A stretch of DNA of 54,693 nucleotides from Bacteroidaceae bacterium (GTDB taxonomy: Bacteria > Bacteroidota > Bacteroidia > Bacteroidales > Bacteroidaceae): contig JAFQEZ010000075.1 in assembly GCA_017398805.1 (NCBI GenBank), forward strand, positions 1 through 54,693, read 5' to 3'. Positions 35,569 through 44,447 of the stretch are shown piece after piece. Numbering within the stretch: the stretch's first letter is position 1; each line of letters starts with the position of its first letter. Below the pieces are notes generated by a model. The model was not told where the DNA came from and searched no databases. It worked only from the letters and a program-made list of their open reading frames with translations. Made by a program: the position numbers and the translations under genes.

Positions 35569-37494
35569 TTATTCTGTATCAATGTTCTTGCATATTGCGG
35601 ACAGCATTGCCGGACTTGCATCGGAAGGCATCGACCACCATCCGGCACCCAATGAACAGTAGCCTGTTGTCGGGCCGTCCGGCATGCATGACCTCTTGAA
35701 CTGTTGTGTGGTGAAACGCCAAAAGAATGTCGACAGCCATCTCTTTATCGTGTCGTTGCTGTACTTGCCCTCGAATGCCTTTGTCGCAAGATAGTATATC
35801 TTTTCGGGCGAGTAGCCGTTTGCAAGTGTGTGATAAAGATAGAAGTCGTGCAGTTCGTATGGTCCTACAAGGTCTTCGGTCTTCTGCTTTATGTTGCCTT
35901 CTTCATCGGCCGGTGTAAGTTCCGGCGATATCGGTGTCTCTACAATATCGTTGAGAATCGATGATATCTCCTTGTTGTCGCATTTCTCTGCTATCCAACG
36001 TACGATGTGCTGTATAAGTGTCTTGGGTACCGATGCATTCACTCCGTACATGCTCATGTGGTCGCCGTTGTAAGTGGCCCATCCAAGCGCCAGTTCCGAA
36101 AGGTCGCCTGTACCTATTACTATGCCGTTGTGGCTGTTGGCAATATCCATGAGAATCTGTGTGCGTTCGCGTGCCTGTGAATTCTCATATGTTATGTCAT
36201 GTACGGCAATGTCGTGATTGATATCCTTGAAATGCTGTATGCAGGCATCTTTTATCGATATCTCCTTGATTGTTGTACCAAGCAGTTCCATCAGCCTTAT
36301 CGCGTTGTTGTATGTGCGGTCGGTTGTTCCGAACCCGGGCATTGTCACGCTGATAATGTCGCTGTGTGGTTTACCGATCAAGTCGAATGCCTTGACTGTA
36401 ACTAACAGTGCAAGGGTTGAGTCCAGACCGCCTGAAATGCCTATGACTGCGCTTTGTGAGTGGGTATGCTCGATTCTTCGTGCCAGCGCTGTCGCCTGTA
36501 TCATGAATGTCTCGTTGCAACATATACCCAGTTCTGTGCCTTCTGGAATAAAGGGGTGGGGCGATACGGTGCGTGTCAGATTACTATCTGCGCTTGCTTC
36601 CTGTGCGATATATATATAAGGTGATGAGCATGGCTTGCCGAATGATGTGTCGCTGATACGCGCCTTGTGTATTCTGTCGGTGTCGATTTCACTCACCGCC
36701 ATGTGTGATCTCTGTAGGAATAGTTCTGCTTCCGTAACGATCTCTCCGCACTCTGCAACAGATGCGTATCCCGAATATGAAGCTTTGCTTGTCGATTCTC
36801 CCCATCCGCTGTTGGCAAAAGCATATCCGCATTTCATGCGTCTGCTCTGAGACGTGATGTCTTGGCGTATGATTGCATTCCCACCGGTATATTCGCTCAT
36901 TGCGCTTGGGCACAGGATTATCTCTGCGCCTGCAACCGCAAGTTCCGCGCCTGGCGATAACGGTGCTTGTGATTCACTGCCGATCTCTATGCCGAATGTG
37001 TATGTTTCTGTTCTGAAGATTAATCCGGTGCCTATTGTTGTTTCCAGGCTTGCATATACTATTCTGCTTCCTGCCGGTATTGAGGAGCCGCTTGAGAAAT
37101 GACGGCTTTCGTCATTGCCGTTCATGTTGCAGAGTATGCTTTTTGCCACGATGCCGGCTAACTTGCCGTGATGTATGACAATCGAGCAGTTGTATACCGC
37201 ATTCATGAAAAGGATTGGCGCTCCTATGACAACTATTGCATTGTGCTCTGCCGTTGATTGGATAACCTTCTTTACTGCATTCTCACACAGCCCGATGAAG
37301 TATGGTTGCACGAAAAGGTCTCCGCATGTACTTGATGTCATGCAGAGCTCGGGGCAGAGAATCAGTTCTGCACCTTTCTCTACGGCTTCGCCTGCTGCCG
37401 ATATGATGTTTTTCGCGTTGGCATTACAGTCGCCGACTGCCGTTTGCGGAACTACCGCTGCTGTCTTTACGAATCCGTATTTCATGCTATCCAT
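35569..37494 (-). CDS. nadE: glutamine-dependent NAD+ synthetase
   Basis: A 641-aa two-domain enzyme. The N-terminal nitrilase-type glutaminase shows the Glu49 (LCPEL), Lys118 (VAKSIL) and Cys195 (IILCPS) triad. The C-terminal synthetase has the PP-loop ISGGLDSTLAL and GTGDLSELALGWATYNGDHM. It amidates nicotinic acid adenine dinucleotide using glutamine, the final step of NAD+ synthesis. Length matches the long bacterial form. Two ATGs (MDSM) are possible, three codons apart. A terminator separates it from the upstream lipoprotein gene, so its promoter should lie in 37495-37597. Confidence 0.96.
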   Translation of the reverse strand: MDSMKYGFVKTAAVVPQTAVGDCNANAKNIISAAGEAVEKGAELILCPELCMTSSTCGDLFVQPYFIGLCENAVKKVIQSTAEHNAIVVIGAPILFMNAVYNCSIVIHHGKLAGIVAKSILCNMNGNDESRHFSSGSSIPAGSRIVYASLETTIGTGLIFRTETYTFGIEIGSESQAPLSPGAELAVAGAEIILCPSAMSEYTGGNAIIRQDITSQSRRMKCGYAFANSGWGESTSKASYSGYASVAECGEIVTEAELFLQRSHMAVSEIDTDRIHKARISDTSFGKPCSSPYIYIAQEASADSNLTRTVSPHPFIPEGTELGICCNETFMIQATALARRIEHTHSQSAVIGISGGLDSTLALLVTVKAFDLIGKPHSDIISVTMPGFGTTDRTYNNAIRLMELLGTTIKEISIKDACIQHFKDINHDIAVHDITYENSQARERTQILMDIANSHNGIVIGTGDLSELALGWATYNGDHMSMYGVNASVPKTLIQHIVRWIAEKCDNKEISSILNDIVETPISPELTPADEEGNIKQKTEDLVGPYELHDFYLYHTLANGYSPEKIYYLATKAFEGKYSNDTIKRWLSTFFWRFTTQQFKRSCMPDGPTTGYCSLGAGWWSMPSDASPAMLSAICKNIDTE

Positions 37495-37596
37495 TTTATC
37501 TTCGCAAATATAATGAATAAAGTTTATTTATAATGCAGTTTTATACTAAATATTATTTCCCTTTCTGCATGATTTTTTTGATTGTTGAGGCGGACG

Positions 37597-37630
37597 CAAA
37601 AAAAAGGCTGCCCTTTTGGAGCAGCCTTTT
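37597..37630 (-). terminator. terminator after the second fasciclin gene
   Basis: AAAAGGCTGC (37602-37611) pairs with GCAGCCTTTT (37621-37630); on the minus strand the stem is followed by eight T. Confidence 0.85.
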
Positions 37631-37641
37631 ACTATGGGGTA

Positions 37642-39840
37642 TTAATAGATGTCTTCGGGTTTTGTCGGGTCGTTGATTACTGATGTCGGTACAATCTCAA
37701 GGTAATCCTGGTTGAACTCGTTGAGTTTACCCGTTGAGTTCTCCATGACATCCTTGAAACGCAACCAGTGGTCTCCCGGATCAAGGCGGTATGTACCGAT
37801 TATCTTGCGGATTGCGAGTACCGACTCACGCATGCTCTCCTTCTCTTTTGTCATGTGGCAACTTGCAGGGGCCTTCATGAAACCGCGGTTACGCATCGCC
37901 TTGTCGTTCTCTCTGATCTCGTCTTCTGACATTCCGTCCTCGTCGAACCAACCGATGGTTACCTGATTGTCGGCTGTATTACGCATATCTACCGGGATAC
38001 CGCAGATGTTGCCGTCAAGATAGAACTGTGCCACACCACGTGCATCGGACTGGCTGAAGCCGAAACGGATCTCATAGTTGCCTGATGGTACATAAGGCAG
38101 ACGGTACTCGAAGTCATATTTACCTGTAACCAACAACTCGTCGCCCATGTAGTTTACATAACCTCCGAGGCCTGTTGCGTGCGGGCGCAGGTAGTATACG
38201 TGTGTGTCGCTGTTGTTGACCCTGAGTCTTGTACAGAAATCGTCCGGAACATATGTCAATGTGTACTGGTCCTGCTGAGCCCAACGTACTCCGTTGTTTG
38301 TGAGTTCGGGGAATATTGACATGATGTCCCAACGCATACGTTCCTTGAGTACGTTGCCGACCATTTCGTCCTCGTTGTATATGAGAATCTTGTCGATGGT
38401 GTGTATGATACCGTTGATAGACTCCTGATTGAACTCGTCCTCAAGTCCCGGACGTCTTTTACTTGTTGCTGCATCCTCGACTACGATGTTCAAGTGGTAT
38501 TTCATGTTGGGGTTGTTGCAGCGTGTACCGTAGTCCTGAGCGTAGTTTATCACAATCTGCTGCTTGAAGCTTGTTGTCTCGTCTGTACCATAAGGTGTAT
38601 ACTCTGACTCATTGGCAAATGGCTTGGTCACCTTTATCATTGTGTATGGCAACTTTGTCTCGAAGTAGTCATAACGGTCGAATGCTGTAGGAAGGTTCAC
38701 CTCTGAGTTGAAGTCCTTGTGGTTGTAGTTTTCCATGATGAAACCGCCGCTACCTGATGATGAACTGTAAAGCAGCTTGCGATCAACAATATGGTATGCG
38801 ATGAACTTGTAAACAGGGTTCTTGGGGTTCTTGTAGTCACCCAAAGCCTCTGTTCCGTACCATGCTGATGCGAACTTTTCAAGATCCTCGATGCTCTGGA
38901 TAGACATACCCAGGTGGTTCTTGGTCGGGTCGGCAAGCAGGTCGTTTGTCTCCACAAGGAAGGTGTACTTCTGCTTGTGTTCAACAGGGTAGGGTGGCTG
39001 TTGCTTGTTCTGTGTCTCGAATGAAGGACCATAGAGCGTGTTGTCATAATTTGGGTCTATCTCATATATGTTGAGTACGGAATCAAGACCGGTCGCCTTG
39101 AGTGCTCCTGACATGAGGCTGAATGATGCGTGCTGCTCAAGCAACTCTCCGGTATTTCTGTCCGATGGACTCAAGACAGCATCGATTACCTGTACGTAAC
39201 CGTTCTCTTTCTCCAAATCCTGCTCGATGATCTTCGCGCTGTTGTTCAGGAGCGGGAATACTCGACCTGTGCTGTCGGTGTAGAAGTCGATAAGTGTTGA
39301 ACGGCGGTTCATTGTACTCATCGGGAATGCACCTGCACTGACGTCGGTAGTCATGTAACCCATCTCTATGATGTGGTTCTTTGCAATGACTGTTGCCATA
39401 CTGTCGGTCAGATCCTCAAGATATGGTGAATGGATGCCTGTCCTGTATATTGGATATGAAGGATCCTGCTTGTTCATCTCTACGCTCTCGATATATTTGT
39501 CGTACTCCGCCTGCAGGTATTTGTCCACAGCTTCGTTTGTAGGTGCGAAGCAAGTGTACGATCCGTAGGTTGACAAGGTCTTGAGTACGCTACCCGATGA
39601 TTTCTTACCGATCTTTGCCTTAGATAGAATCTCTGTGAAGCTGCTGAAGCGGTCGGGGTTGTTCTCGAGATAGGTTGCAATCAACTCTCCTTTAAATGTA
39701 AAACGGTTCTCTTGGGGAACGTCGTCAACGCAACTGACGAATGATGTCCCTAAAAAAAGAGCCATTGAGGCCAATGCCCAAGCCTTTAAATTTCCAAAGG
39801 TCATCTTCATGGTTTTTGATATTATAAGTTTTTTGTTCAT
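37642..39840 (-). CDS. fasciclin-domain lipoprotein (paralogue 2)
   Basis: A 732-aa lipoprotein with the same architecture as the protein at 33473: lipobox GTSFVSC (cysteine ~37), two FAS1 regions (FSSFTEILSKAKIG, GSYTCFAPTNEAVDKYL; later KFIAYHIVDRKLLYSSS) and the C-terminal beta domain (YEIRFGFSQSDARGVAQFYLDGNICGIPVDM). Both end in an almost identical VINxPxKPEDIY. The start at 39840 gives a long lead before the hydrophobic core; MKMTFGN (11th codon, 39810) may be the true start. It has its own textbook promoter. The pair looks like a duplication with nadE between the copies. Confidence 0.87.
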   Translation of the reverse strand: MNKKLIISKTMKMTFGNLKAWALASMALFLGTSFVSCVDDVPQENRFTFKGELIATYLENNPDRFSSFTEILSKAKIGKKSSGSVLKTLSTYGSYTCFAPTNEAVDKYLQAEYDKYIESVEMNKQDPSYPIYRTGIHSPYLEDLTDSMATVIAKNHIIEMGYMTTDVSAGAFPMSTMNRRSTLIDFYTDSTGRVFPLLNNSAKIIEQDLEKENGYVQVIDAVLSPSDRNTGELLEQHASFSLMSGALKATGLDSVLNIYEIDPNYDNTLYGPSFETQNKQQPPYPVEHKQKYTFLVETNDLLADPTKNHLGMSIQSIEDLEKFASAWYGTEALGDYKNPKNPVYKFIAYHIVDRKLLYSSSSGSGGFIMENYNHKDFNSEVNLPTAFDRYDYFETKLPYTMIKVTKPFANESEYTPYGTDETTSFKQQIVINYAQDYGTRCNNPNMKYHLNIVVEDAATSKRRPGLEDEFNQESINGIIHTIDKILIYNEDEMVGNVLKERMRWDIMSIFPELTNNGVRWAQQDQYTLTYVPDDFCTRLRVNNSDTHVYYLRPHATGLGGYVNYMGDELLVTGKYDFEYRLPYVPSGNYEIRFGFSQSDARGVAQFYLDGNICGIPVDMRNTADNQVTIGWFDEDGMSEDEIRENDKAMRNRGFMKAPASCHMTKEKESMRESVLAIRKIIGTYRLDPGDHWLRFKDVMENSTGKLNEFNQDYLEIVPTSVINDPTKPEDIY

Positions 39841-39881
39841 TAATTTTAAGCCTTATTTTAATAATTATATTAATTATCCCC

Positions 39882-39913
39882 CAAATGTACACTTATTTTT
39901 CTCAATATTCAAA
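39882..39913 (-). promoter_or_regulatory. promoter of fasciclin lipoprotein 2
   Basis: On the minus strand TTTG (39910-39913), a 20-base spacer and TACATTTG (39882-39889) match the consensus exactly. The gap 39841-40156 holds this and the divergent rubrerythrin promoter. Confidence 0.75.
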
Positions 39914-40054
39914 TATTGTCCCCCTTTTTTTCTTTTTTGTTCCCATTATTTCTTTAGTGTATACAATTGGCTTCTTTTTACCCCCCGTCAGAATGGCACG
40001 TAGCCGCGATTTACAAATTTTAACTATGTTTTTCTAAAAATAATTCCTGAAATA

Positions 40055-40087
40055 TTTGGAGTGTATGATGAAATGGTTTTATATTTG
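40055..40087 (+). promoter_or_regulatory. promoter of the rubrerythrin gene
   Basis: TTTG (40055-40058), a 21-base spacer and TATATTTG (40080-40087) match the consensus exactly, 69 bases before the ATG. Confidence 0.75.
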
Positions 40088-40156
40088 CAATGATTTCAGA
40101 AATGAAGTCGCCAAAACAGAAAAGAAAAATTATTAACGGCTTAAAATTATAGAATT

Positions 40157-40702
40157 ATGAAAAAGTACATTTGTTCAGTTTGTGGTTATATACATGAAGG
40201 TGATTCAGCTCCCGATCGTTGCCCTATGTGCAAGGTTCCGGCGGAGAAGTTCAACGAGCTTCAGGAGGGTCCCATCCAGTTTGTTCAGGAGCATGTGATA
40301 GGTGTTGCAAAGGGTTGCGACGATGAGATGATAAAGGACCTCAACAACCATTTTATCGGTGAGTGCACAGAGGTGGGTATGTATCTGGCGATGAGCCGCC
40401 AGGCCGACCGCGAAGGTTATCCCGAGATTGCCGAGGCTTTCAAGCGCTATGCATGGGAGGAGGCAGAGCATGCTGCACGATTCGCAGAACTGCTTGGTGA
40501 CTGTGTTTGGGATACAAAGACAAACCTTGAGAAAAGAATGAATGCCGAGGCAGAGGCAAACAGCGACAAGTACCGCATCGCAAAGCGTGCCAAGGAGTTG
40601 AACCTTGATGCAATCCACGACACCGTACACGAGATGGCTAAGGACGAGGCACGTCATGGCAAGGGCTTCGAGGGCCTCTTCAACCGCTACTTCAAGAACT
40701 GA
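40157..40702 (+). CDS. reverse-type rubrerythrin (peroxidase)
   Basis: A 181-aa protein with the rubredoxin-like FeS4 domain at the N-terminus (Cys6, Cys9, Cys22, Cys25) followed by the di-iron ferritin-like domain ([41 protein letters not shown] with the conserved Glu and ExxH ligands). This inverted order is that of reverse rubrerythrins, which reduce hydrogen peroxide in anaerobes. It is cytosolic and likely induced by oxygen stress. It stands alone with its own promoter, which fits an obligately anaerobic lifestyle. Confidence 0.93.
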   Translation: MKKYICSVCGYIHEGDSAPDRCPMCKVPAEKFNELQEGPIQFVQEHVIGVAKGCDDEMIKDLNNHFIGECTEVGMYLAMSRQADREGYPEIAEAFKRYAWEEAEHAARFAELLGDCVWDTKTNLEKRMNAEAEANSDKYRIAKRAKELNLDAIHDTVHEMAKDEARHGKGFEGLFNRYFKN

Positions 40703-40713
40703 TTATAAAAAAG

Positions 40714-40741
40714 GCTGTATGCCTGAGCTCGGGCATACAGC
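40714..40741. terminator. hairpin after the rubrerythrin gene
   Basis: GCTGTATGCC (40714-40723) pairs with GGCATACAGC (40732-40741). Six A precede the stem, giving a T tract only on the minus strand. It may therefore stop minus-strand transcripts better than rubrerythrin transcripts. Confidence 0.6.
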
Positions 40742-40868
40742 TTAAGAATAGAAGACTAAACTTCCAACATTAATACAAACAACTTTCAAGAAACAGACAA
40801 CTAAGAAAAACCTTGTAATGAATCATAGTAATTGTTTTAGTAAATAAATAGTGTTTTAAATGTGTTTT

Positions 40869-40907
40869 CCGCGCAGGCCGTAGTGATACGCCCGGCGCGG
40901 TTTTTTT
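40869..40907 (+). terminator. orphan plus-strand terminator
   Basis: CCGCGC (40869-40874) pairs with GCGCGG (40895-40900), followed by seven T. No coding gene lies between the rubrerythrin stop (40702) and this site, so it either ends a long 3' UTR or marks the end of a small RNA. Confidence 0.6.
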
Positions 40908-40916
40908 ATGGAGAAT

Positions 40917-41125
40917 GCTGTCGGCTCCTCTCCTTTACCCTCAGTCATTTCGTGACAGCCAACTCCTCGTTTGCTCTCCTGTCAATACCCCTCCGACTGC
41001 GGCACCTGGATTGCTCCCCTGTTTTAGGGGAGCTGTCACGGAGTGACTGAGGGGTCCAGGTGAGGAATTGGCTCCGCAAAGCGGTGAGGGCTATTAACGG
41101 TGTAGCCGCAGTCGGAGGGATTTGG
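40917..41125. repeat. nested inverted-repeat element
   Basis: Three nested palindromes: ccctcagtcatttcgtgaca (from ~40938) against gtcacggagtgactgagggg (from ~41035); cccctccgactgcgg (~40988) against ccgcagtcggaggg (~41106); and ctcccctgttttaggggag at the centre. The sequence resembles the ctcccct...tgactgagggg interspersed repeats seen in many Bacteroidales. The gap 40703-41131 holds only this and the two hairpins before it. Confidence 0.65.
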
Positions 41126-41131
41126 GTGTAT

Positions 41132-41506
41132 TCATTTCAGGAATACAAAGTACACTGCGAGTACCAGGAATACCACAGCGACGAAGTGGTTCCATTGCAG
41201 TGACTGTCCTTTGAAAAGCACTGCAACTATCACACCGAATACAAGGCATGAGATAACCTCCTGTATCACTTTGAGCTGGACCAGAGAGAAAGGACCTCCG
41301 TTGATTTCGGAACCGATGCGGTTCGCGGGGATGAGGAATGAGTACTCGAGCAGTGCGATGCACCAGCTTATGAGCACGATGAGCACGATTGAGGTGTTCT
41401 GTGAAATTACTTTCATCTCCTGCAGCTTTAGGTTTCCATACCATGCGAGCGTCATGAATGTGTTTGAGATAATCAGCAGGACGAGTGTTAGGATGATTTT
41501 TGACAT
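41132..41506 (-). CDS. DUF486 / DMT-like small membrane protein
   Basis: A 124-aa protein with four predicted membrane helices (IILTLVLLIISNTFMTLAW; IVLIVLISWCIALLEYSFL; EVISCLVFGVIVAVLF; FVAVVFLVLAVYFVFL) and the family-typical IPANRIGSEINGGPFSLVQLKVIQEV between helices 2 and 3. DUF486 proteins resemble half of a drug/metabolite transporter; the substrate is unknown. It lies 12 bases after the ttcA-like gene on the same strand and is probably co-transcribed. Confidence 0.88.
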   Translation of the reverse strand: MSKIILTLVLLIISNTFMTLAWYGNLKLQEMKVISQNTSIVLIVLISWCIALLEYSFLIPANRIGSEINGGPFSLVQLKVIQEVISCLVFGVIVAVLFKGQSLQWNHFVAVVFLVLAVYFVFLK

Positions 41507-41518
41507 TGTATTGAATTT

Positions 41519-42274
41519 TTACTGTTTTTTATCGATTTTCGGCGGCAGCAGTTCAGCCTGTATGTTGCTCATTGCTCCCCACAGGTTGTACCGCGCTTCC
41601 GGATTAAGTCTTTCCAGATGTGCAAGCAGGTCTTTCATCGCCTTTCGGTTCGAGCTATCCTCGTAAGGGCAGTTCTTTATCTGCTGTGGAAAGTTGCTTT
41701 CCTTGGTGTATTCTTCCACGTCGTTTTCGTTTACAAGGCATAACGGACGTATGACAGTGATGGGGAATTTTTCCATCTTCATCACAGGTGCCATGGCACT
41801 GAACGCTCCTTGGAATGTCGCGTTCATGAGCATTGTCTCTATGAAGTCGTCCATGTTGTGTCCAAGTGCTATCTTGTTGCATCCTCTCTCCTGTGCAAGG
41901 GTGAATAGCGCCTTGCGACGGTTCCATGAACAGAGGAAGCATGGCGATTTGCGTGTGTCGGTGCTTGCGTCGAAGCCGCTTTCGAGGATATGCAGCTCAA
42001 CCCCCAGCGATTGGCAGAATTCCTTCAGGTATCCAATGTTCGCTTTGTAAGGAATGTTTACCATTGTGACGTGTGCGGCAATGATGCTGATGCGTGGCTT
42101 GAATATGCGGCTGCGCTCTGCCATTAGTTGCAGTAGGGTCAAAGAGTCCTTGCCGCCGGAGAGTGCCACAAGAATTTTGTCGCCGTCCTCAAGCATGGAG
42201 TATCCTATCGTGGCACGTCCGAACTGCTTGTTTATCCTTTTGTACAGCATCTGCTGTGCGGTGAATTTGGGCAT
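41519..42274 (-). CDS. ttcA: TtcA-like tRNA 2-thiocytidine synthetase
   Basis: A 251-aa PP-loop ATPase: SGGKDS (residues 39-44), then CFLC (Cys112, Cys115) and a later cysteine in KNCPYED, the three cysteines that hold the Fe-S cluster in TtcA. Other family marks are GHNMDDFIETMLMN and RPLCLV. TtcA adds sulfur to cytidine 32 of some tRNAs. The protein is somewhat shorter than E. coli TtcA, as usual in Bacteroidota. A TilS assignment is unlikely because of the CxxC. The gene symbol is by family, so exact tRNA targets are not shown. Confidence 0.87.
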   Translation of the reverse strand: MPKFTAQQMLYKRINKQFGRATIGYSMLEDGDKILVALSGGKDSLTLLQLMAERSRIFKPRISIIAAHVTMVNIPYKANIGYLKEFCQSLGVELHILESGFDASTDTRKSPCFLCSWNRRKALFTLAQERGCNKIALGHNMDDFIETMLMNATFQGAFSAMAPVMKMEKFPITVIRPLCLVNENDVEEYTKESNFPQQIKNCPYEDSSNRKAMKDLLAHLERLNPEARYNLWGAMSNIQAELLPPKIDKKQ

Positions 42275-42303
42275 CTTGATGTCGTTTTTCGGTTTTGCGC
42301 CGC

Positions 42304-42323
42304 GAAGTTAATAAATTAACTTC
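42304..42323. promoter_or_regulatory. palindrome upstream of the ttcA-like gene
   Basis: GAAGTTAAT and ATTAACTTC (9-bp arms, AA centre) lie 30 bases before the minus-strand start, overlapping a -7-like TAACTTCG. It could be an operator or a leader hairpin; there is no further support. Confidence 0.35.
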
Positions 42324-42446
42324 TCTTGGAGCTTTATGACATGCCTCTTTTTTTAAGTTGCATGTAAATTTGCTCTCCTATTTCCCCTTGTTATCTTAAA
42401 ATAACTAAAAAAAAGGCTCATGGTTACGTTTTTTGTAAAAACTTCG

Positions 42447-42454
42447 TATATTTG
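42447..42454 (+). promoter_or_regulatory. -7 element of the TPR/PD40 gene
   Basis: TATATTTG fits TAnnTTTG and lies 22 bases before the ATG at 42476; no good -33 element is visible at the normal distance. Confidence 0.4.
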
Positions 42455-42475
42455 AAAATCAAATGAAATTGGAAA

Positions 42476-43909
42476 ATGAAAAAATTATATCTGTTCATAC
42501 TCATTTCAATGCTCGCGACGTCGATTTCTGCGCAGAGCCGTACGGCTGCAAAGAAACTGTTCGATGCAGGCAATTTCGAGGAGGCGAAGCCTATGTTTGC
42601 CAAACTTCTCAAGGGTAATCCCAAGAGTGGCGAATATAACTATTGGTATGCGGCATGCTGCATGGAGACCGGCGATACTGTCGAGGTGGGCGAGATGCTG
42701 GAATATGCAGTCAAGCGCAAGGTTGCCAATGCCAACCGTTATCTGGGCGATTACCTTTTCGGTAAAATGGATTTTCCGCGTGCCTCGGAGTGCTACGATA
42801 CTTACCTTGAAAAACTGACCGACGATTCCTTGCGTATTGTCTATTCAAAAAAGTCTGTGAAGGCACGTAATGCGGCACGCATGGTGATGAACACGCGCAA
42901 TATATGTGTCGTGGACAGTTTTGTGGTCGACAAGGATGAGTTCCTTTCGGCCTATAATATCGGTGAAGATGCCGGTGTGATAGCCAAGAGTTCCGACTAT
43001 TTCGATGATGAGGAACTTTCCGGTTATGTGAATGAGACAGAACGTGGTCTTGACATGTTTTTCTCCGATTTTGAGCATGAGAGTGAAGGTGCTCTTGTCA
43101 AACTATATCATAATACAAAGGAGGGAGACGAGTGGGGAAGCGCCCGACAACTCGAGGGATTTGATACCTATGGCAACGACAACTATCCGTTTATGAGTCC
43201 CGACGGTGTGACGCTCTATTTTGCGAGCGACGGAGACGGATCTATTGGTGGATATGACATATTCATGACAAGAATGGACCCGGAGGACGGTACATTCCTG
43301 CGTCCCGACAATATCGGTATGCCGTTCAACTCTACGGCCAACGACTATATGTTTGTCATCAATGAGGTGGCAGGTCTCGGATGGTTTGCTTCGGACCGTA
43401 ACCAGCCCGAAGGGTCGGTATGCGTATATCTGTTTGTCCAGGGTGAGGATGCATCCGATAAGTATGATGCCGATGTTTTAGGATATGACAGGATGTTGCA
43501 GTATGCGCTTATATCTTCTGTTGCCGATACGCAGACCGATGCCGAGGTGGTGCGTAAGGCCCGTCAGCAGCATGCCATGCTTTTGTATCTGAAGGCCGAC
43601 GAGGAGCGTCAGGGTGATTTCCTTTATGTGATTGACGATACGCGTGACTATACCAAGGTCGGCGATTTCAAAAGCGATAAGGCACGTAAGATGTTCACAG
43701 ATTGGCAGGCGCGTTCAAAGAGATTTGCATCGGATGTGGAAGTGCTTGAAAGAGAGCGCGATGCATACGCATCGGCAGGTAAGGCCGAGAAGCAGCGCAT
43801 GACCCAGGGCATCCTTGCCCTTGAGAGGACACTTGAGACAGAGCAGGTTGAACTGGAGCGCATGGAAATGGAAATAAGGCGTCTTGAACAGCAGGAATTG
43901 TATAAATGA
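42476..43909 (+). CDS. TPR and PD40 beta-propeller protein
   Basis: A 477-aa protein with a signal peptide (about 1-19, cleavage after ISA). TPR-like helices follow (~20-130; AKKLFDAGNFEEAKPMFAKL). A WD40-like/PD40 propeller segment spans ~190-330 (YPFMSPDGVTLYFASDGDGSIGG-type blade, then GLGWFASDRNQPEG). The last ~80 residues form a charged coiled coil (EVLERERDAYASAG, LETEQVELERMEMEIRRLEQQ). The TPR-PD40 start resembles the Bacteroidota OmpA-associated proteins, but no OmpA domain follows. Function unknown; a periplasmic envelope role is likely. nfeD and floA follow closely in the same direction. Confidence 0.78.
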   Translation: MKKLYLFILISMLATSISAQSRTAAKKLFDAGNFEEAKPMFAKLLKGNPKSGEYNYWYAACCMETGDTVEVGEMLEYAVKRKVANANRYLGDYLFGKMDFPRASECYDTYLEKLTDDSLRIVYSKKSVKARNAARMVMNTRNICVVDSFVVDKDEFLSAYNIGEDAGVIAKSSDYFDDEELSGYVNETERGLDMFFSDFEHESEGALVKLYHNTKEGDEWGSARQLEGFDTYGNDNYPFMSPDGVTLYFASDGDGSIGGYDIFMTRMDPEDGTFLRPDNIGMPFNSTANDYMFVINEVAGLGWFASDRNQPEGSVCVYLFVQGEDASDKYDADVLGYDRMLQYALISSVADTQTDAEVVRKARQQHAMLLYLKADEERQGDFLYVIDDTRDYTKVGDFKSDKARKMFTDWQARSKRFASDVEVLERERDAYASAGKAEKQRMTQGILALERTLETEQVELERMEMEIRRLEQQELYK

Positions 43910-43925
43910 TAAAATATTGATATTT

Positions 43926-44399
43926 ATGGAAATAGTAGTAACTGTAATGTTGGTGCTCCTGGCTACGGTCCTTATGACTGCCGAGATAGTCTTTGTACCC
44001 GGTGTAGGTATCAGTGGAGTGTTGGGTGTGCTGGCAATGCTCTCGGCCGTGGTATATGCCTTCTATTGTGTGGGCAACATCGCCGGATGGATAACGATTA
44101 TTGTACTTGGCTTTATACTTGTGGCCTTGTTCATGTGGGCACTTTACGGCAAGACGCTTGACAAGATGGCTCTCAAGAAGAACATCAGTTCAAAGGTGGA
44201 GAATTTCAAGGCTTCCGATTTCAAGCCGGGTGACCGTGGCGTGGCAAAAACACGTCTTACACTCATCGGCGAGGCTTTGATCAATGGTCAGGTAGTTGAG
44301 GTGAAGTCCGAGACCGGTTTCATCAACGAGAAGGATGAGGTTGAGGTTGTGCGTGTCACTGCCGGGACTATCTATGTGAAGAAGGTTGGTGAGGAGTGA
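43926..44399 (+). CDS. NfeD-family membrane protein
   Basis: From the ATG at 43926 the product is 157 aa. It has three closely spaced membrane helices (VVTVMLVLLATVLMTAEIVFVPG; VLGVLAMLSAVVYAFY; WITIIVLGFILVALFMW). A C-terminal OB-fold domain follows (PGDRGVAKTRLTLIGEALINGQ, VEVVRVTAGTIYV). Upstream in-frame residues (MNSRNCIN) overlap the preceding gene and are not family-like. NfeD-type proteins pair with flotillins, and floA indeed follows after 48 bases; they are expected to act together in membrane organisation. Confidence 0.9.
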   Translation: MEIVVTVMLVLLATVLMTAEIVFVPGVGISGVLGVLAMLSAVVYAFYCVGNIAGWITIIVLGFILVALFMWALYGKTLDKMALKKNISSKVENFKASDFKPGDRGVAKTRLTLIGEALINGQVVEVKSETGFINEKDEVEVVRVTAGTIYVKKVGEE

Positions 44400-44447
44400 T
44401 GCTTCGTCTGTTTTCAAGAAAATGTTTAAAATAATAATTTGACTATT

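Noticed and set aside
40862-41050. 62-codon open frame after rubrerythrin
   Set aside because: It runs through a terminator and a palindromic repeat and has no recognisable protein features.
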